Positions 48,801 to 61,079 of a stretch of DNA of 64,000 nt are shown piece by piece; within the stretch, counting starts at the first letter, position 1; each line of letters opens with the position of its first letter. The position numbers were made by a program, and so were the translations under genes. Origin of the DNA: Acanthornis magna (lineage: Eukaryota > Chordata > Aves > Passeriformes > Acanthizidae); NCBI GenBank assembly GCA_036785705.1, contig JAWUZG010000332.1:3658001-3722000 (forward strand). Reading direction: 5' to 3'. Below the pieces are notes generated by a model. That model was not told the DNA's origin. It ran no database searches and worked only from the letters and a program-made list of their open reading frames with translations.

Positions 48801-49845
48801 CTAGCCAATTTACTCCAGAATCTCTTCTGGCACCTCTCCTGTCTTTTCCACTTGTGCCTTCCCCTTCTAAGAGCCCTCAGAGGTCACGCACAGGGGTGTC
48901 TAACAAGCCATTCAGACCAAGCTTGTGGTCCCACCACCCACTGCAGCCCTTCACACTCTCCCCAGAGTTCCTGTGCTGTGGGGTGGGGATCTAGCACGTC
49001 ACCAGCCCATATGGGTTAGGACAACTTGAGTGATCCCACCCAGCCAGAAACATGGGGAAGTGCCTTCCTGCCCTCTCTCTCCTTCTAGGCTGGTGTGGGA
49101 AGCCAAGGAGTGCTGCTCTCTTCCCTCTGCACCTGCCACAGGTGAGAACTCCCAGCATGGATCACAAGCCCTTTGTGAGCAGAAAACCATCACAGGAGAG
49201 CCAGTGGTGAACATTCTCCTCCCATTTCCAGGGGCTGGCATAGGCTCATAGTTAACATCTGAGCTGGACTAAGAAAAAAAATCAGGGGAGGTTCTCCAAC
49301 TCATCAGTGGCATGGCATTTACTGAAGGCAAAGGCTGCGTGTGCCAAACCAGAGGGGGCTGCTGTCAGTGATGAGCTTTCCCCAGAGGTGACACAGCCTC
49401 ATCCATTCCCGTGTCTGGATTCCTGACCCCAATTCTGCCTTCAACCTGCACCCAATCCATGGAATTCACTAATGCAGAAGGAGCTTATAGAGAGCATTCT
49501 GGAGAGGACTGAGAGGGAGCAGAGAGAGACAAGGTGCTGCAGCTGTTCATGGTGACCCTCCTGTCCAGTAAAGCCCATAACAAACTCTCTACCTGATGGG
49601 CAAACTTTCTTGAGGACCAATTGTAATGCTCACCCCAGATGACCTTCCTGAAGCAAGCCAGGCTCTGGTGCTCATTAACAGTTTCTTCTAGGACAAATTT
49701 CTAGGTGACTTTCTCCTCACACCCACCACCCACACAACACACAGAGCAACAAAAAAAGGGACTTGTGCCCAACCCCACAGAAGAATTTTTTAGTCTCTCA
49801 GCTGCTGGTGTAACCATCACAGCCCTGTGCAGTCATCTGGGAGGT
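45841..49845. other. Unclassified non-coding sequence
   Basis: No exon or further repeat is recognised in 4 kb. A GC-rich patch lies at about 46860-46990. Just before it, 46700-46830 is AT-richer with ACGAAATTCCC and GCCGTCAGCTGAG and may be a small conserved element. Frames of 140 codons and fewer lack domains and overlap on both strands. Confidence 0.5.
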
Positions 49846-50150
49846 CACAGAACCCCAGAATGGTTTGGATTGGAAGGGACCTTAACGCACATCTTGTTTC
49901 ACTCCTCGCCATGGGGAGGGACACCTTCCACTGTCCCAGGTTGCTCCAAGCCCTGTCCAACCTGGCCTTGGACACTTCCAGGGATCCAGGGACAGCCACA
50001 GCTTCTCTGGGCACCTGTGCCAGGGCCTCACCACCCTCATAGGGAAGAATTTCTTCCCAATATCTAATCCAAACCTACCCCCTGGCAGTACCAAGCCATT
50101 CCCTCTTGTCCTGTCACTTCAGCCCTTATGAAAAGTCTCTCTCCCATGAG
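49846..50150 (-). mobile_element. CR1 LINE 3' end, antisense, about 300 bp
   Basis: The plus strand reads CACAGAACCCCAGAATGGTT, TGGATTGGAAGGGACCTTAA, GGGACACCTTCCACTGTCCC, CCACAGCTTCTCTGGGCACC, GGGAAGAATTTCTTCCCAAT and CCATTCCCTCTTGTCCTGTC. It is a well-preserved reverse-complement CR1 3' end. Frames on both strands are CR1-derived. Confidence 0.95.
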
Positions 50151-50779
50151 ACAGACCTGCAGACATGGGGAGAGGGATGCTGAGGCCAAGGCAAGAGAGA
50201 ATGCCATGAGATGTTGGATTGGACTCACAGCTGGGACGACAGAGATATTAACACGGTGAGTGCAACCCTGTCAGCCCAGAACTGCAATGAAATGAGGTTG
50301 TCCACTCTGCCACTCCTCAGGACAGCTCCCAGCTGTGTTGTTTGCCTCAGGACTGATCTCTCAGAGTCCCCACACACTCCATTACCCTCTCCAGCCAAGC
50401 TGGTGGCTGGGGAATGGGTTTCCAGACCTGCATCCTGACAGAGCAGAAACCTACAGAATAACAGCATCTCTGCACAAACCACATCTGCCTCCCGAGGGCC
50501 TTTGTGGGGCTGCCAGACAGGTAACAGCCTCTCCTCAATCTTAAAGGCCCTGCTGTCCCCAGAGCAGACCATCTCCTCCCCCATGGTGTCTTCTGCTTCT
50601 TTCTGGTTCCGGTCTCAATGGGAGCATCCCTTTGGACACCTGCATCTTCTCTCCAGCTCAGGGGGCACTGTTTAGAGCCAGGCACTTGTATCATGCCAGC
50701 TTTGTGCAGAATGGGGCTCTTTGGTGCGATCTGCCCTGTGCAACTTCTGCCTGGGACAGTGGGGCTGTTCAAATCCACT
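50151..50779. other. Unclassified spacer
   Basis: Unique GC-moderate sequence with no recognised repeat. The 143-codon and 119-codon minus frames lack domains. Confidence 0.5.
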
Positions 50780-51140
50780 TGATCTCTTCCACCAGGAAAC
50801 CTCTGATTATAAAGTACTTTACGCTAATTGCATACAAGCGAGTTATAAAAAAAAAGGCAAAATGTTCTCTATAACACAATTCAGTGTTTTCTACTTTTAT
50901 AATGTATTTGATGACACCCCCCGGGGAAAACGCTCCTGCATGAACAAGTAACGACGCAAGAGGAAAGCATAAGTAGGGCAATCTGGGTATGGATGATAAT
51001 TACCAGCGCATAAAAATATATCATAAGATACGCTTAAATAGGTTCACATGAGGCGGCAGTTCTGGTCTAGCAATTCCTTTACCATGATATAATTTTTGTC
51101 CTCAAAGGCCAACTGAAAGTAGCTAAAAATCTCAGGACCA
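50780..51140. other. Strong candidate conserved non-coding block or 3' UTR
   Basis: AT-rich sequence with a conspicuous set of retained CpGs: TTTACGCTAATTGCATACAA, AAGCGAGTTAT, CCCCCGGGGAAAACGCTCC, AGTAACGACGCAAGAGG, CCAGCGCATAAAAATATATC and AGATACGCTTAAATAGG. It includes TAATTGCAT (homeodomain/POU-like). No CR1 or LTR features are present. A short minus-strand frame ends inside it at 51044 with a plausible-looking tail (about 30 residues from 51135), so a terminal exon plus conserved 3' UTR on the minus strand is an alternative. I recognise no protein family. Confidence 0.33.
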
Positions 51141-54100
51141 CATGGACCAAGGAGTGAATGGGGAAGAGTTTGCGTCCCTTCTGCTGTCACACTGTCATTC
51201 CATTGAATTTGGCCCTGGAATGCTGGGGCTAGTTTTCCCTGTGCTGCTTCTTCCTGGCTAGCCAGGCCTCCGTTCTCCATGCCATACTGGATTCCAGATC
51301 ACCAGATATTCCCTCTTCACAGTTGACTCCTGATTTGCCTTGAAATAAGAGATTGGTCAAGCTCAGTTTGTATGGGACACAACATCTTCTTTTGGCTGAG
51401 CAAAAGACTCCTGAGCTGAGCTAAAGCAGAAATCATTTACCCAGCCCTCAGGAGTACAGAATCCCCTCACTATAATGCCCTGGGACCTTCTGGAACTCCT
51501 TGTGCCCTTTGGAGTTGCCTGAAGGGACACATCCTGCAGTAATACTTATCATTGTCTTCCTTTGTGCACTCATGTGGGACCCGAGGAGCAGACACAGCTC
51601 AGCATCTGAGGCAACAGACAACCCTGAGAGCACCTTGACAGCAGCTGGAGACATCTCACACTGTTCTACCAGGTGGGGAGGGGAAGTTCAGCAAGCAAAC
51701 AAGAAACCAGATCCTGAGTGCTTCAAACCACTCAAGTCTGAATTGTTCACCTCCTGGAACAAACAGCAACAGGAAAGTGTCAGTCTTGGGAGAAAAGGAT
51801 GAAGCCCCTACCCACCTCACCAGCTCCAAACAGCCCTTTGTTGCACTCAAACCAGTCTGGACCTCTGAGCAGCTCTGTCCAAATATTCTGCTGCCCACAG
51901 CCAGTCTGAAAAGTATTTTCTACCCTGTCAGAGTCCCTGTGACACTGTTATCTCCCTTCTGTGCATAACATACACGGTAGAAATAGGGGTGATTTAATCT
52001 GTACTTTCTACTCCCACTGTTCTCTAACAATCTGCTGCAATTATCCCAACTGAACTCTCTGGCAGAGCACAGAGTCATTTCTGAACTGGCTCTATCCATT
52101 CTCAGTGGGCTACTGGCCCTATTTGGGAGCATTTTCTCCCAGGGGGATGTCCTAAGAGTGAGTGACCCTCTCAACAAAGCACATTCAGCAGCTCTGGGCT
52201 GAGATGGGAACCACCAGGGCTGCCTTTGCAGTGAGGGGAGAGCTCTCCCAAGCATTCCTAGAGCTTCACACCCTGAGATGGAGAGAAACAAGAATACCAT
52301 CTTCCTTGACAGCAGGTAGAAGGGAAAACAATGAAAATCCTTTCCAGGTGCCCTGCCACAGACAAGCACAGTCGCGTTCAGACAGGAAGCTGCACCAGCG
52401 ACCTGTTAGCTTTGGTGGGGTTCTGTGACTTTGTTTGGGTTTTAATAAGTCACTTTGCCACTCTCCAGACTGGTTTGTTTTGCCTTCTTATGCCAATAAG
52501 CCAGGGGAAAAAAAACCCCAAACCCAAATAACAAAACCTTATAAAAATATGCTCTTTCTCCCCTGGTTTCCTTTTTTAAAGCTGCTGAAATGAGGGGGAC
52601 CAACAGCAACCACCACGCTCATCTCAGTCCCTGCTTTGGGTATGGGAAGTGAAGCTGTGTTCCTTGGGAGCAGACAGGTAAGTGAACTCCTGATCTGGGT
52701 GCTGCTCATCATCTCAGAGCCAAGGGGACAGGAGGTTCATCCTTTCATTTTCTATTCTGGCAAAACTCCTGTCGTTATCCACAAGCACCTGGTGATTCAG
52801 GGACCAGAGAGGCCGTTCCAGATTGCTCACGTTGCATAGCCTTGTTGCATCTCCTGTACCCATTACGCAGCAATCTCCACTGATGGAGATTCCCCACATC
52901 CCTGGGGACCTTGCTGACCCACATCCCACCCTCCTGGGGAAGGAGCCTTCAGGCTGGAAGGCCACAGCCCCACACATCTCTGCCACCAGCACTGAGGCAG
53001 CATGGGCAGCACAGGGATGAAACCCCACCGTGTTCATTTGTGGGCTGCCAGAAATTCACCCTGCATTAACCCTGCATTCACCCTAAAAGCACAGCCCCCA
53101 CTGCTCCCCAGAACAGCCCCTCAGTCTCTGCTGCCATGAGGGCCCACAGGCTCAGGCACCCTGCATTGTTGGGGGGAACTAAGCACACTGCAATGTTTAC
53201 AGAGATGGAGAGAGGATTAAAGCCCTTTGTGAGCAGCACTAACCCAAACCAGAAGAGCAGGGCAGAGATTGTGTGTCGTGGCACCCAGAGTACAGGCTGG
53301 GATATTAAAGGCAGATTAGGATAATTTCACGTGCCAGACACCAGGAGAGACCTTGCAGTCCAAACATGCTTGAACTTGCTGATAAACCTGTTGCCTTTTG
53401 TGGATAACCTCCAAAGCAGGAGAAAAAGCTGGAGCCACAAAGCGAATGCCAGGCCTGATAACAGGCATTTAATATTTATTAGTGCAGGGTTATGAGCCCC
53501 TCTCTCTACACTTCCACCTTCACTAAGAGCATCAGCCCTTCTGCAATCCCACCAGGAGAGAGGCCTTTCCCTGCTCAAATGGTTTGTGTCAGGCTGACAC
53601 CAGACGCCTCCGTGTCTCACGGGAAGGAGCAGTTTTATGGCCAACTGCCAGAATTAGTTTATAACCTGTGGCTGGTACCAGCAATCCCTAGGTCTGACTG
53701 AAGGGAAGGTGCCCTGATCTCAGGTCTATGGTTAAGGATGTCAGGAGGACTTAACCATATTATTAACCATGTATTATCACTCACACTGCTTTAGTAAAGA
53801 GGATGGTATGGTGTTAACCCCTCCAGCTCATGCTGCAAAGAGCATAGTCCTGCAGTGAGTGTGGAGATGCTGAGAAGTGCCTGTTCTCTCAGTATCCAGT
53901 GGTCTCTTTTGATCACAGAATCTCCTCTGCAGCTCCATCCTCCTCCCTGGCTGAGGGCAGTGGCTTCTGTACACTTCTACAGCTTGCAGTGGAACACAAG
54001 CCACATCTCCCGCCTCCTGAAGAGCCAAACAAATGTTCATCACTTACACCTACACTGAAGTACCAGTCCTCTATTATACATTTATTGTCATTATTAGATG

Positions 54101-54349
54101 ATCTCATAGTCAGGAACTTAGTGATGTATGCAGCCAAAGTGGCACTGAAAGTAACTGGATTCCTTAGAGAAAGAGCAAGCAATAAAAAGGCAGAAATTCT
54201 GTTTATGTGGAGTTAGGTCAGGGTCAGATTCACCAGCCTGTAGTCTAGGGATCTGAGGGATGGCATTCCTAGTGCTTAGCACCCTCACAGAGAACAGGAT
54301 GTCACATAGAGACAAAGCCAGTGATGGACTGAAAACTGCAAGAGAGTTC
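51141..54349. other. Unclassified non-coding sequence
   Basis: No exon or transposon is recognised. Small AT-rich pockets occur at 53465-53500 and 54060-54120. A 149-codon minus frame at 51920-52369 has no domain. Confidence 0.5.
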
Positions 54350-57300
54350 AGAAGCTTTCAATCAAAGAGAACAAAAAGGGCAGGAGGCAAAATGGTCTAA
54401 TGGAATAAGAGAAAATCTATTGGATCAAGTCATCCAAGCAAGCTAAATGGGCATACTTTAAATTTGCTTGGCATCCTGGAAAGGAGAATGTATTGAGTGC
54501 TCCTGGAAGAAGAGGAAACTCAAAGCAAGTAGACAAGTTTGGCTTCAAGTGATGAACCACTTCAAAGGAAGGAAACCCTTCTGGCAAAAACAAGGCAGTG
54601 TCAAGATGGACATCCCTGGGGCAGACAGCTCCATCTCCTGTGAGTCTTTTGCTATGGTGACTGAGACTGGACTACCAAATCCAGTTGCTGGCACACAGAA
54701 CTGCCCACAGTTGCATCCTGGTAGCACAAGGGTCCCCAGCAATATTCCAGTCTCCTCTGTACCCAAGATGCAAATTCCTAGATGCCCTATAATCACCACT
54801 CTGTAGGATACTGGTCTGGATGTCCTCTCACAGGGTATCCTGGCCTGGCCCAGCAGGTTTTCAAAGAAAAAGTACAGGAAAAAGGGAAGGATTTTTATTA
54901 TCTCACTCCACATACAATGCAGCAGTATTTCTGATCCACTAACCCCAGCAGAGCAGCTCATGTCTTTGCTAATCCCACAGAGCTGAGCATCACTTCATTC
55001 CAGCCTCACATACACTACATTGAATGAAAACAAGAGCACCAATGCAAGAAAAAAAACCCCTCTAGTTGTCTTTGTATGGATTTCTTGGATAAAGAAATAA
55101 CCCTGCATAGTCCCTCACCATAGCCCTCCCATGCCAGCCAGGGTCCATCATTGTGCCACACGATGTAGACACCTCCATGTCAAGTGTCCTGCAATCCCTC
55201 AGTTCGGTTAGAGGGACCTTGAGAAGTTTTCAGTGCCACAAGCCAGGTGTCAGCATCTTCTTGGGCACTGAGAGGATACCCACGAAGAGCCAAATACCCT
55301 GCAGATCATCTGGGGGTCAGCACTGTGCAAGGACCATCGTTTGGGGGAGCGATGTGTGCCCCCACTCTACAGCAGCCACTGCATTCCACAGGGTAAACCA
55401 GGAAGGGGAGAGCTTTCAAGCATTCCACATACGAGTGATAGTAGGATCCCCTCCCAAAAAAAAGTAAACATTTGAAGAGCTTTCTTTCTGAAAAACAGGC
55501 TGGGAATTTTTTTTGCACGGGTGGCTGTAGTACAACAGGTCCAGACAACAGGAAAAGGCTGATGGAGGAGTCCCACTTGCCACAGAAGGAGCAGAAGGAA
55601 CCTTGCATCACTCTGCCAAATGCCCTGGAGATGCCAGCTAAAAATAAACAGGCAAGCTTTATAAGTGATCAGAAATATGATTTACTAGGGGCAACAGATT
55701 GTCTGGGAGAACTCAAACTGAACCCAGAAAAGTATCAGCCTGTTCTGGAAGAACAAGGGACGCTGTTTGTGTGCTGTGAGGACACAGGCATGGGCTGCAG
55801 GGAGAACTGAAAACTCAGACCTACAGAACGTCCCAGCAGTGCAGAGAAGCATTTCTGGGGACAAAAGGACAATCTGGAACACTCTGAGGAGGATCTGCTG
55901 GGACAGGAACAGTGCAGACCCACGCACAGCAGTGACTCAGTGTGGAGGACTGGGGAGAACACAAACATGAAAGGCAATATGGGTGAGGGTGACTGAGCCA
56001 AAAGGATTGGGGAGCTTTCGGAGGGGTGCCAGAAAAGTTAAAATACTTATTTCAGAAAGGCAAACAACCATAAGCCCTGAGCTTTGTTATGAATGTCTTA
56101 GAAGGCTGAAGTACAGAAACAAAGAGCAGTGACAGATCTGCTAGTTTGGTGGAGAAGAGGGCCTTGAACAAGCGCTCTGGCTATCAGAACAAGGCAGGAG
56201 GAAAAGGAAGGGACCAATAAGCTGAACCATGAAATCCTTGTGGAGTGCAGAAGGAGGAATCGACACCAGGTTGGATCACAATCAGCAACAGCTAAAAACA
56301 ATCTCACCAGCACAAAAGGACAAAACTGAAACAGCAAGAGATTGAGCTCTGGAGGAACAGCGAGGGTGGAAAACTCTTCTTAGTGCACCAGCTGAGAGAG
56401 GGAGACATGGAATGTCCACCTGTCTGAGCTGGAAAGCTCAGATCAACTGTCTTAGATACAGGAAGATCACAAAGACCCCTGTGAGACAACAGAAGCAGCT
56501 GGTACAGCACAGCTATTTATTAGTGCCTACAAGACAATGAGATTTAACCCTCAGATGCAGCAGGAGCAGAGCCAGGACTACTCTCTTCTGTGGGAAGGGT
56601 TGCCAATGAGATGTGCCTGACAAGCCTATCTCAAGGCACTGATGCAGGTTTCTGGGTTTTGGGCTCCAGAGACAACCAAGTAGGCTTAGAAGGTCACAGA
56701 GAGGGCAAATGAAGTGGAAAATAGGAAGAAAATGGAAGAAAATAAAATCTGGGCCTATAAAGACCCATTAGATTAGCTTTCATTACCACAAGCATGAGAT
56801 GCAAGCAAGGAAGGGTGCAGGGACAAACACAACTCCTTCAGACAGCCCTGCTCTCTGGACAGCCAGGAAAAGAACTTTGTAGCTGAAGAAAAACAACAGT
56901 TATCACTTCTTGATGATAGTAAGAGTTTTGACATTTGTTTGGTGACAGTCTCCTCAGGTAGTTAAGGGAGCTTCAATGTCCACATGATGGGAAAACATCT
57001 AGAAAAGACATGTTCAAAGAGTAGACACAAATGGCTTGCTGTCTGATGGAAGATGCATCAAGTGAGGGATCACAGAATGAAGCCTGGGTCGATCCTAGTT
57101 AGCCTTTCTCCTTACAGCAGATAACAGACAAGGAGGCAGGTTGATTCACCACACGGATGGTGCCAGCACAGAAGAAGCTGCCAGTATAGCACAGGACAGG
57201 CATTGGATTCAGACCAAGCTCAAGGACTTGGGAGATGCAGTCAGAAAAGAAATAAGAAACAAGTGAGTCAATGTGGATATACCATGCCAGCCCTCATCAT

Positions 57301-57439
57301 CCCCATGAGCAGGGAAGGGACAAATAAGGGTCTAGGGAGAACTGTGGGTCACAGCCTTCACAGGATCTGTGTCCACTGATGAACACAGGGGCGGAGGGGC
57401 AGGAATCCCCATGGGTTTTAAATAACTTCACAGATGGAA
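54350..57439. other. Purine-rich unclassified stretch
   Basis: The plus strand is persistently A/G-rich over about 3 kb, especially at 54350-54620 and 55460-57290, unlike the flanks. It has low CpG and is broken by stops in all frames. This texture resembles the interior of a decayed retroelement, but I find no reverse transcriptase, gag or LTR hallmark and leave it unclassified. The 112-codon frame at 55472-55810 (+) and the 138-codon minus frame at 54545-54961 have no recognised domain. Confidence 0.35.
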
Positions 57440-57660
57440 ATTCTGCATCCTCTCCAGAGAAGTCGTGCCAGTATTTGATCACTCTCACAATAGAAAAGGC
57501 TTTTATTCTGCTCAGATGGAACCTCCTGTGTGCTCATTGCCTCTGGTCCTGTCACTGGACACTGCTGAGAAGAGTCCAGCTCCCTCCTCTTTGTTGCCTC
57601 CCCTCAGGTACTCTGAACATTTGCTGCTTCTGTCCTCACCTAGGTCCCTTGATGGAGAGT
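57440..57660 (-). mobile_element. CR1 LINE fragment, antisense (more 5' part)
   Basis: Contains AGATGGAACCTCCTGTGTGC, CATTGCCTCTGGTCCTGTCA, CTGGACACTGCTGAGAAGAG and CTCCCTCCTCTTTGTTGCCT. These are reverse-complement landmarks of a CR1 region that normally lies upstream of the extreme 3' end. It lacks its own 3' tail, so it is truncated on both sides. It abuts another CR1 fragment. Confidence 0.85.
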
Positions 57661-57670
57661 AGCTGTGCTC

Positions 57671-57790
57671 ATACAATCGTGGAATGTCCTGCATTGGATG
57701 TGACCCACAAGGATCATCCAGTTCAACTCCTGATCCTGCACAGGACAACCCCAAGAATCACAGCACATGCCTGAGAGTTGTCATTACTCC
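57671..57790 (-). mobile_element. CR1 LINE 3' end, antisense, second fragment
   Basis: Reads CATACAATCGTGGAATGTCC, GATGTGACCCACAAGGATCA, CCAGTTCAACTCCTGATCCT and CATGCCTGAGAGTTGTCATT. This is the reverse complement of a CR1 3' end of the same subtype as the 30.2 kb copy. It ends after about 120 bases. It lies directly downstream of the preceding CR1 fragment in the same orientation. Confidence 0.87.
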
Positions 57791-58049
57791 AAACCATATT
57801 TTCTAAAACAAACCTGCAGTCCACCAGCTGGATTTTCCTGATATCATGTGGATATTCAGCTCCTCACCACTCTGCTTACACGAGGCAATGGGGGCATTTG
57901 CCTGTGAGTGCTGTGTGAGTGGAGCAGATGGAAAAACCACAAAGGAACACACGGTAGCCGAGTCTCCCCTCTTACCATACTCACCCAGTTAAAGCCCTGC
58001 TGCACAACATGACATGTTTCAACACCTGCAGTGATAAATTGTGGCACAA
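57791..58049. other. Short unclassified spacer
   Basis: Unique sequence between the CR1 pair and the candidate block. Nothing recognised. Confidence 0.5.
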
Positions 58050-58265
58050 ATCAGGAACAACCACTTGGTCATGTTTATCCTCAAGTGTTCCTTGGTCGCA
58101 TTGCAACCCACAATAGCATTCGTTAGCAAGTGTTAGAACATGGTTACAAATTGCAGCAAACACAAACGCTCCGTCAGTGTTATTGCAGACTTCATTAACG
58201 ATGATCCTTCGCATTTCAGCAACAGCCATTCAAGGATCTGAAAACATTTATATGCCTCTGTGAGC
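58050..58265. other. Candidate conserved block or relic exon
   Basis: Unique AT-moderate sequence with regular CpGs (TTGGTCGCATTGC, CATTCGTTAGC, AAACGCTCCGTCAG, TTAACGATGATCCTTCGCAT). A minus frame at 57981-58229 of 82 codons has balanced composition with several cysteines and is more protein-like than most here. I cannot assign a family. A conserved non-coding element is equally possible. Confidence 0.27.
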
Positions 58266-59828
58266 CAAGTGTCACGCTCCATGTGTGAGCCAGATGTTCA
58301 CAACATCCTTTTACAAATGAGGGAATGAAGTCCACAGGACTGACTCCAGACCCCTTTCCACCCACTGAGTAATCCACTGCCCACCAACTAGTCATAGGGG
58401 AATTGTCCAATTCAAGGCAAGGCAGGATACCATTACGGGCTCTTTGTTTCCTTGCTTTGTCTCTTAATCCCTTGCTCCTCATCTTGTATCTAGATCCTGG
58501 GCCTGGGGGGTACCTCTGAGCAGCACAGAGACACAGCTCAGCCCTGCTCAGCCAGGCAGTGGCACCAGGATCTGGGAACAGAGAGCTCGTGGAGGAGATC
58601 TCCAGCAGCTGTTTGCATCAGACCAGGCCCCTCACAGCCACAGCAAACCCAGATAATTCGCAGTGGCAGCAAAGCCAACGAAATCCCACATCCCTGCCAC
58701 TCCAGCCCTCTCCCCTGCAGAGCACACAGTGCCTGCACTTGGCAGGGCCCTGTCCACCTTCAAAACTTGGCACTTCCAAGAGCCAAAAGGAGAGTCAAGA
58801 AGCCATTCCCAGTTAGCCAGCTGACCTTTTTGAAGTGCTTAGCTCCTGCCTCTCCCCCCATGCCCTGCTGGCCGAGTGGCACAGAAGATCCCCTTGCATT
58901 ACAGAAACACATATGTTTGTTAAGCCAAAGGTGCTGCAGCATCTCTCCTACATCCCTCCTGCCAAACCGCTCCACCAGCTGCATCTCTGCATCCTGTCAT
59001 TTTTTCAAGATTTAGGAAAAATCTCATGCTGCTCCCTCTAGTGACAACCTAAGCACGTTTAAGCAGCCTGGCCATGATTTGCAGCATCCCTGCAAGAGAT
59101 GGTTTTAGGCACAACAGGCAACATTTTTACAGAGGACCCACTCTCTGGCATCTTAGTCTTCCTCTCGTGCCTCGGGCACATCAGAACCTACCTGAGCTGC
59201 TCTCTGAGGCTTCTGCTCTGCACACACAGGTCTCACCAAGCTCAAGAGGCTGCTAATAGGATCTGCAGAGCTTCACCAGTCACCGCTGAAAATCTAGTCT
59301 GAGCTGAGAGTGACCTCAAGGTAAAAGCACCGGGCAGCTGCAGTCACCTGAGCAGGGTCATCACGTGTGCACTCTGCAACTGGCGCTCGTTGATCAAATA
59401 AAAGCACATTGGACAACTGAAAACAGCTACACAACAGAAAACTGAGCTCAAACCAGCGTTCCAGCTCCTGCATTCATTCCAGGGACAGCAGAAGGTTGTT
59501 CCAGTCAGGTCTAGGCAGCATAAGCTAGAAACAAAAATGGATAGGACAGCTTCATGGGGAAAAAGCAAATTAACTGGGCAAAGAAAACCACAAAAGGAAG
59601 GTTGAAGTTAATATAACCATCACCTTTCTATTCAGTCTAGACCATCACGTGGCACAGGTGAACACCCAGGGCTCCATCTGAACCGAGAGACTGCAATCAC
59701 CTTGCATCTTACAGACCCTGGTGCATAACAGTTCTGCACAGGCCTTCGTGATTGTTTTGCAAGTGAGGAAGAAACATAAGCAGATAGCTGAGGTGGAGGG
59801 AGGTCATTTATTTCCTGATATTCCCCAG
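58266..59828. other. Unclassified non-coding sequence
   Basis: No exon is recognised. A weak CTCF-like match (GCTCCCTCTAGTGA) lies at 59031-59044. The rest is unique sequence up to the LTR. Confidence 0.5.
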
Positions 59829-60345
59829 TGTGCTGGTTTGGTCTGGGGTAGAGTTAATTTTCCTCACAGCAGCTGTTATGGGGCTGTGCTTTGGGTTTGT
59901 TCTGGAAAGAGTTTTGTGCTGGGCTGTTCTAGATACTGCTGAGCAGTGCTGACACAGTGTCGAGGCTTTTCTCGTCCAGCGAGCAGGGTGAGGGAGCACA
60001 GGAGTCTGGAGAGGTGATCCCCAATGGCACAAGGGATATTCCAAGCCGTACAGCATCACACTCAGCATATGAAGCAGGGTGAAGAAGAAGGAAGAGGGTG
60101 ATGTTCACAGTTACAACATTTGTTTTCCCAAGCCACCGTTAGGTGTGATGGAGCTCTGCTCTCCTGGGGATGGCTGAACACCTGCCAGCAATGGGAAGCA
60201 GTGAATGAATTCCTTATTTTGGTTTGCTCACATGCGTGGCTTTTGCTTTGACTACTCCAGCCTTTATCTCAGCCCTCAAGTTATCACACTGTGACCCTTC
60301 AATTCTCCCCCCTATCCCACTGTGGGGGAGTCATTCAGTAGCCGT
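59829..60345 (+). mobile_element. Solo LTR of an avian ERVL-like element, sense
   Basis: Begins TGTGCTGGTTTGGTCTGGGG, then TAGAGTTAATTTTCCTCACA, GGGCTGTGCTTTGGGTTTGT, CTGCTGAGCAGTGCTGACAC, GGCACAAGGGATATTCCAAG, CTCAGCATATGAAGCAGGGT, GATGGAGCTCTGCTCTCCTG and GGATGGCTGAACACCTGCCA, and near the end CCCCCCTATCCCACTGTGGG. The order matches an avian ERV LTR related to the one at 27.6 kb. The usual terminal GGGTTAA-type end is missing or degraded, so the 3' border is uncertain. No internal viral genes adjoin it. Confidence 0.9.
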
Positions 60346-61079
60346 CAGTCCTGAGGACCTGGATCCCTGCTTTACCTGTCCCTCCCATTGCAAACAAATA
60401 ACCTGCCAAGGTACCAAACTCCCCTGGCCCAGGAGCTCAGCCATGTGTGGAAGAACAGAGCCTGGCAGCCGCTTCCAGGGCTGTCTGGAGCACACACATG
60501 GGCCTCACCGAGCTGCCTGCACATCCTGCCAGCCCCTCTATCAGCCCCAGGTCACATCCTTGGGAACACCAACCTGAAGCAAGTGACCTTCCGTGCATGA
60601 GAAACAGTAACACACTCACCCTCCCTTCCCACTCACATTGCAGGACAGTGCTGGGCCCAGAGAGAGACCAAGAGGATCCCCGAAGGCTGGGGAAGCCCCA
60701 GCCATGGCAGGATGCAGCAGTGCTGAGCCAGCAAAGCTGTCGAGGCAGGTTCCAGAGACAGGACATGGTGGGTGGTGGCAGAGAGACAGGCAGGCACCGG
60801 CAGTGGGACAGGAATGGAGAGATCTGTAATCCTGATGCTGCTCCTGGGCATGGCACCAGAGGATGGTGGGGATGTGGGATGTGCTTATTTAGTGCCATTT
60901 CATTCTCAGCACTACAGATATTTAAAATAAATTAATTAAAATAATCACAGTGCCACGACATCCCTGTGCCCGCTGCAGACAGGGACCTTCAGCAGAGCAA
61001 GCTGAGGCTCGGTGTCCCTGCTCCTGATCCCTGATCTGCTGGGTTGGGTGGGAGCAGGCTATACTGGGGGATTGGGGTC
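60346..61079. other. Unclassified spacer between LTR and minisatellite
   Basis: GC-moderate unique sequence with an AT-rich pocket at about 60915-60950. The 162-codon plus frame at 60447-60935 and a 153-codon minus frame lie opposite each other. Neither has a domain. Confidence 0.5.

Noticed and set aside
59031..59044. CTCF site GCTCCCTCTAGTGA
   Set aside because: Matches only about 12 of 14 core positions in reverse complement. Too weak to annotate without ChIP data.
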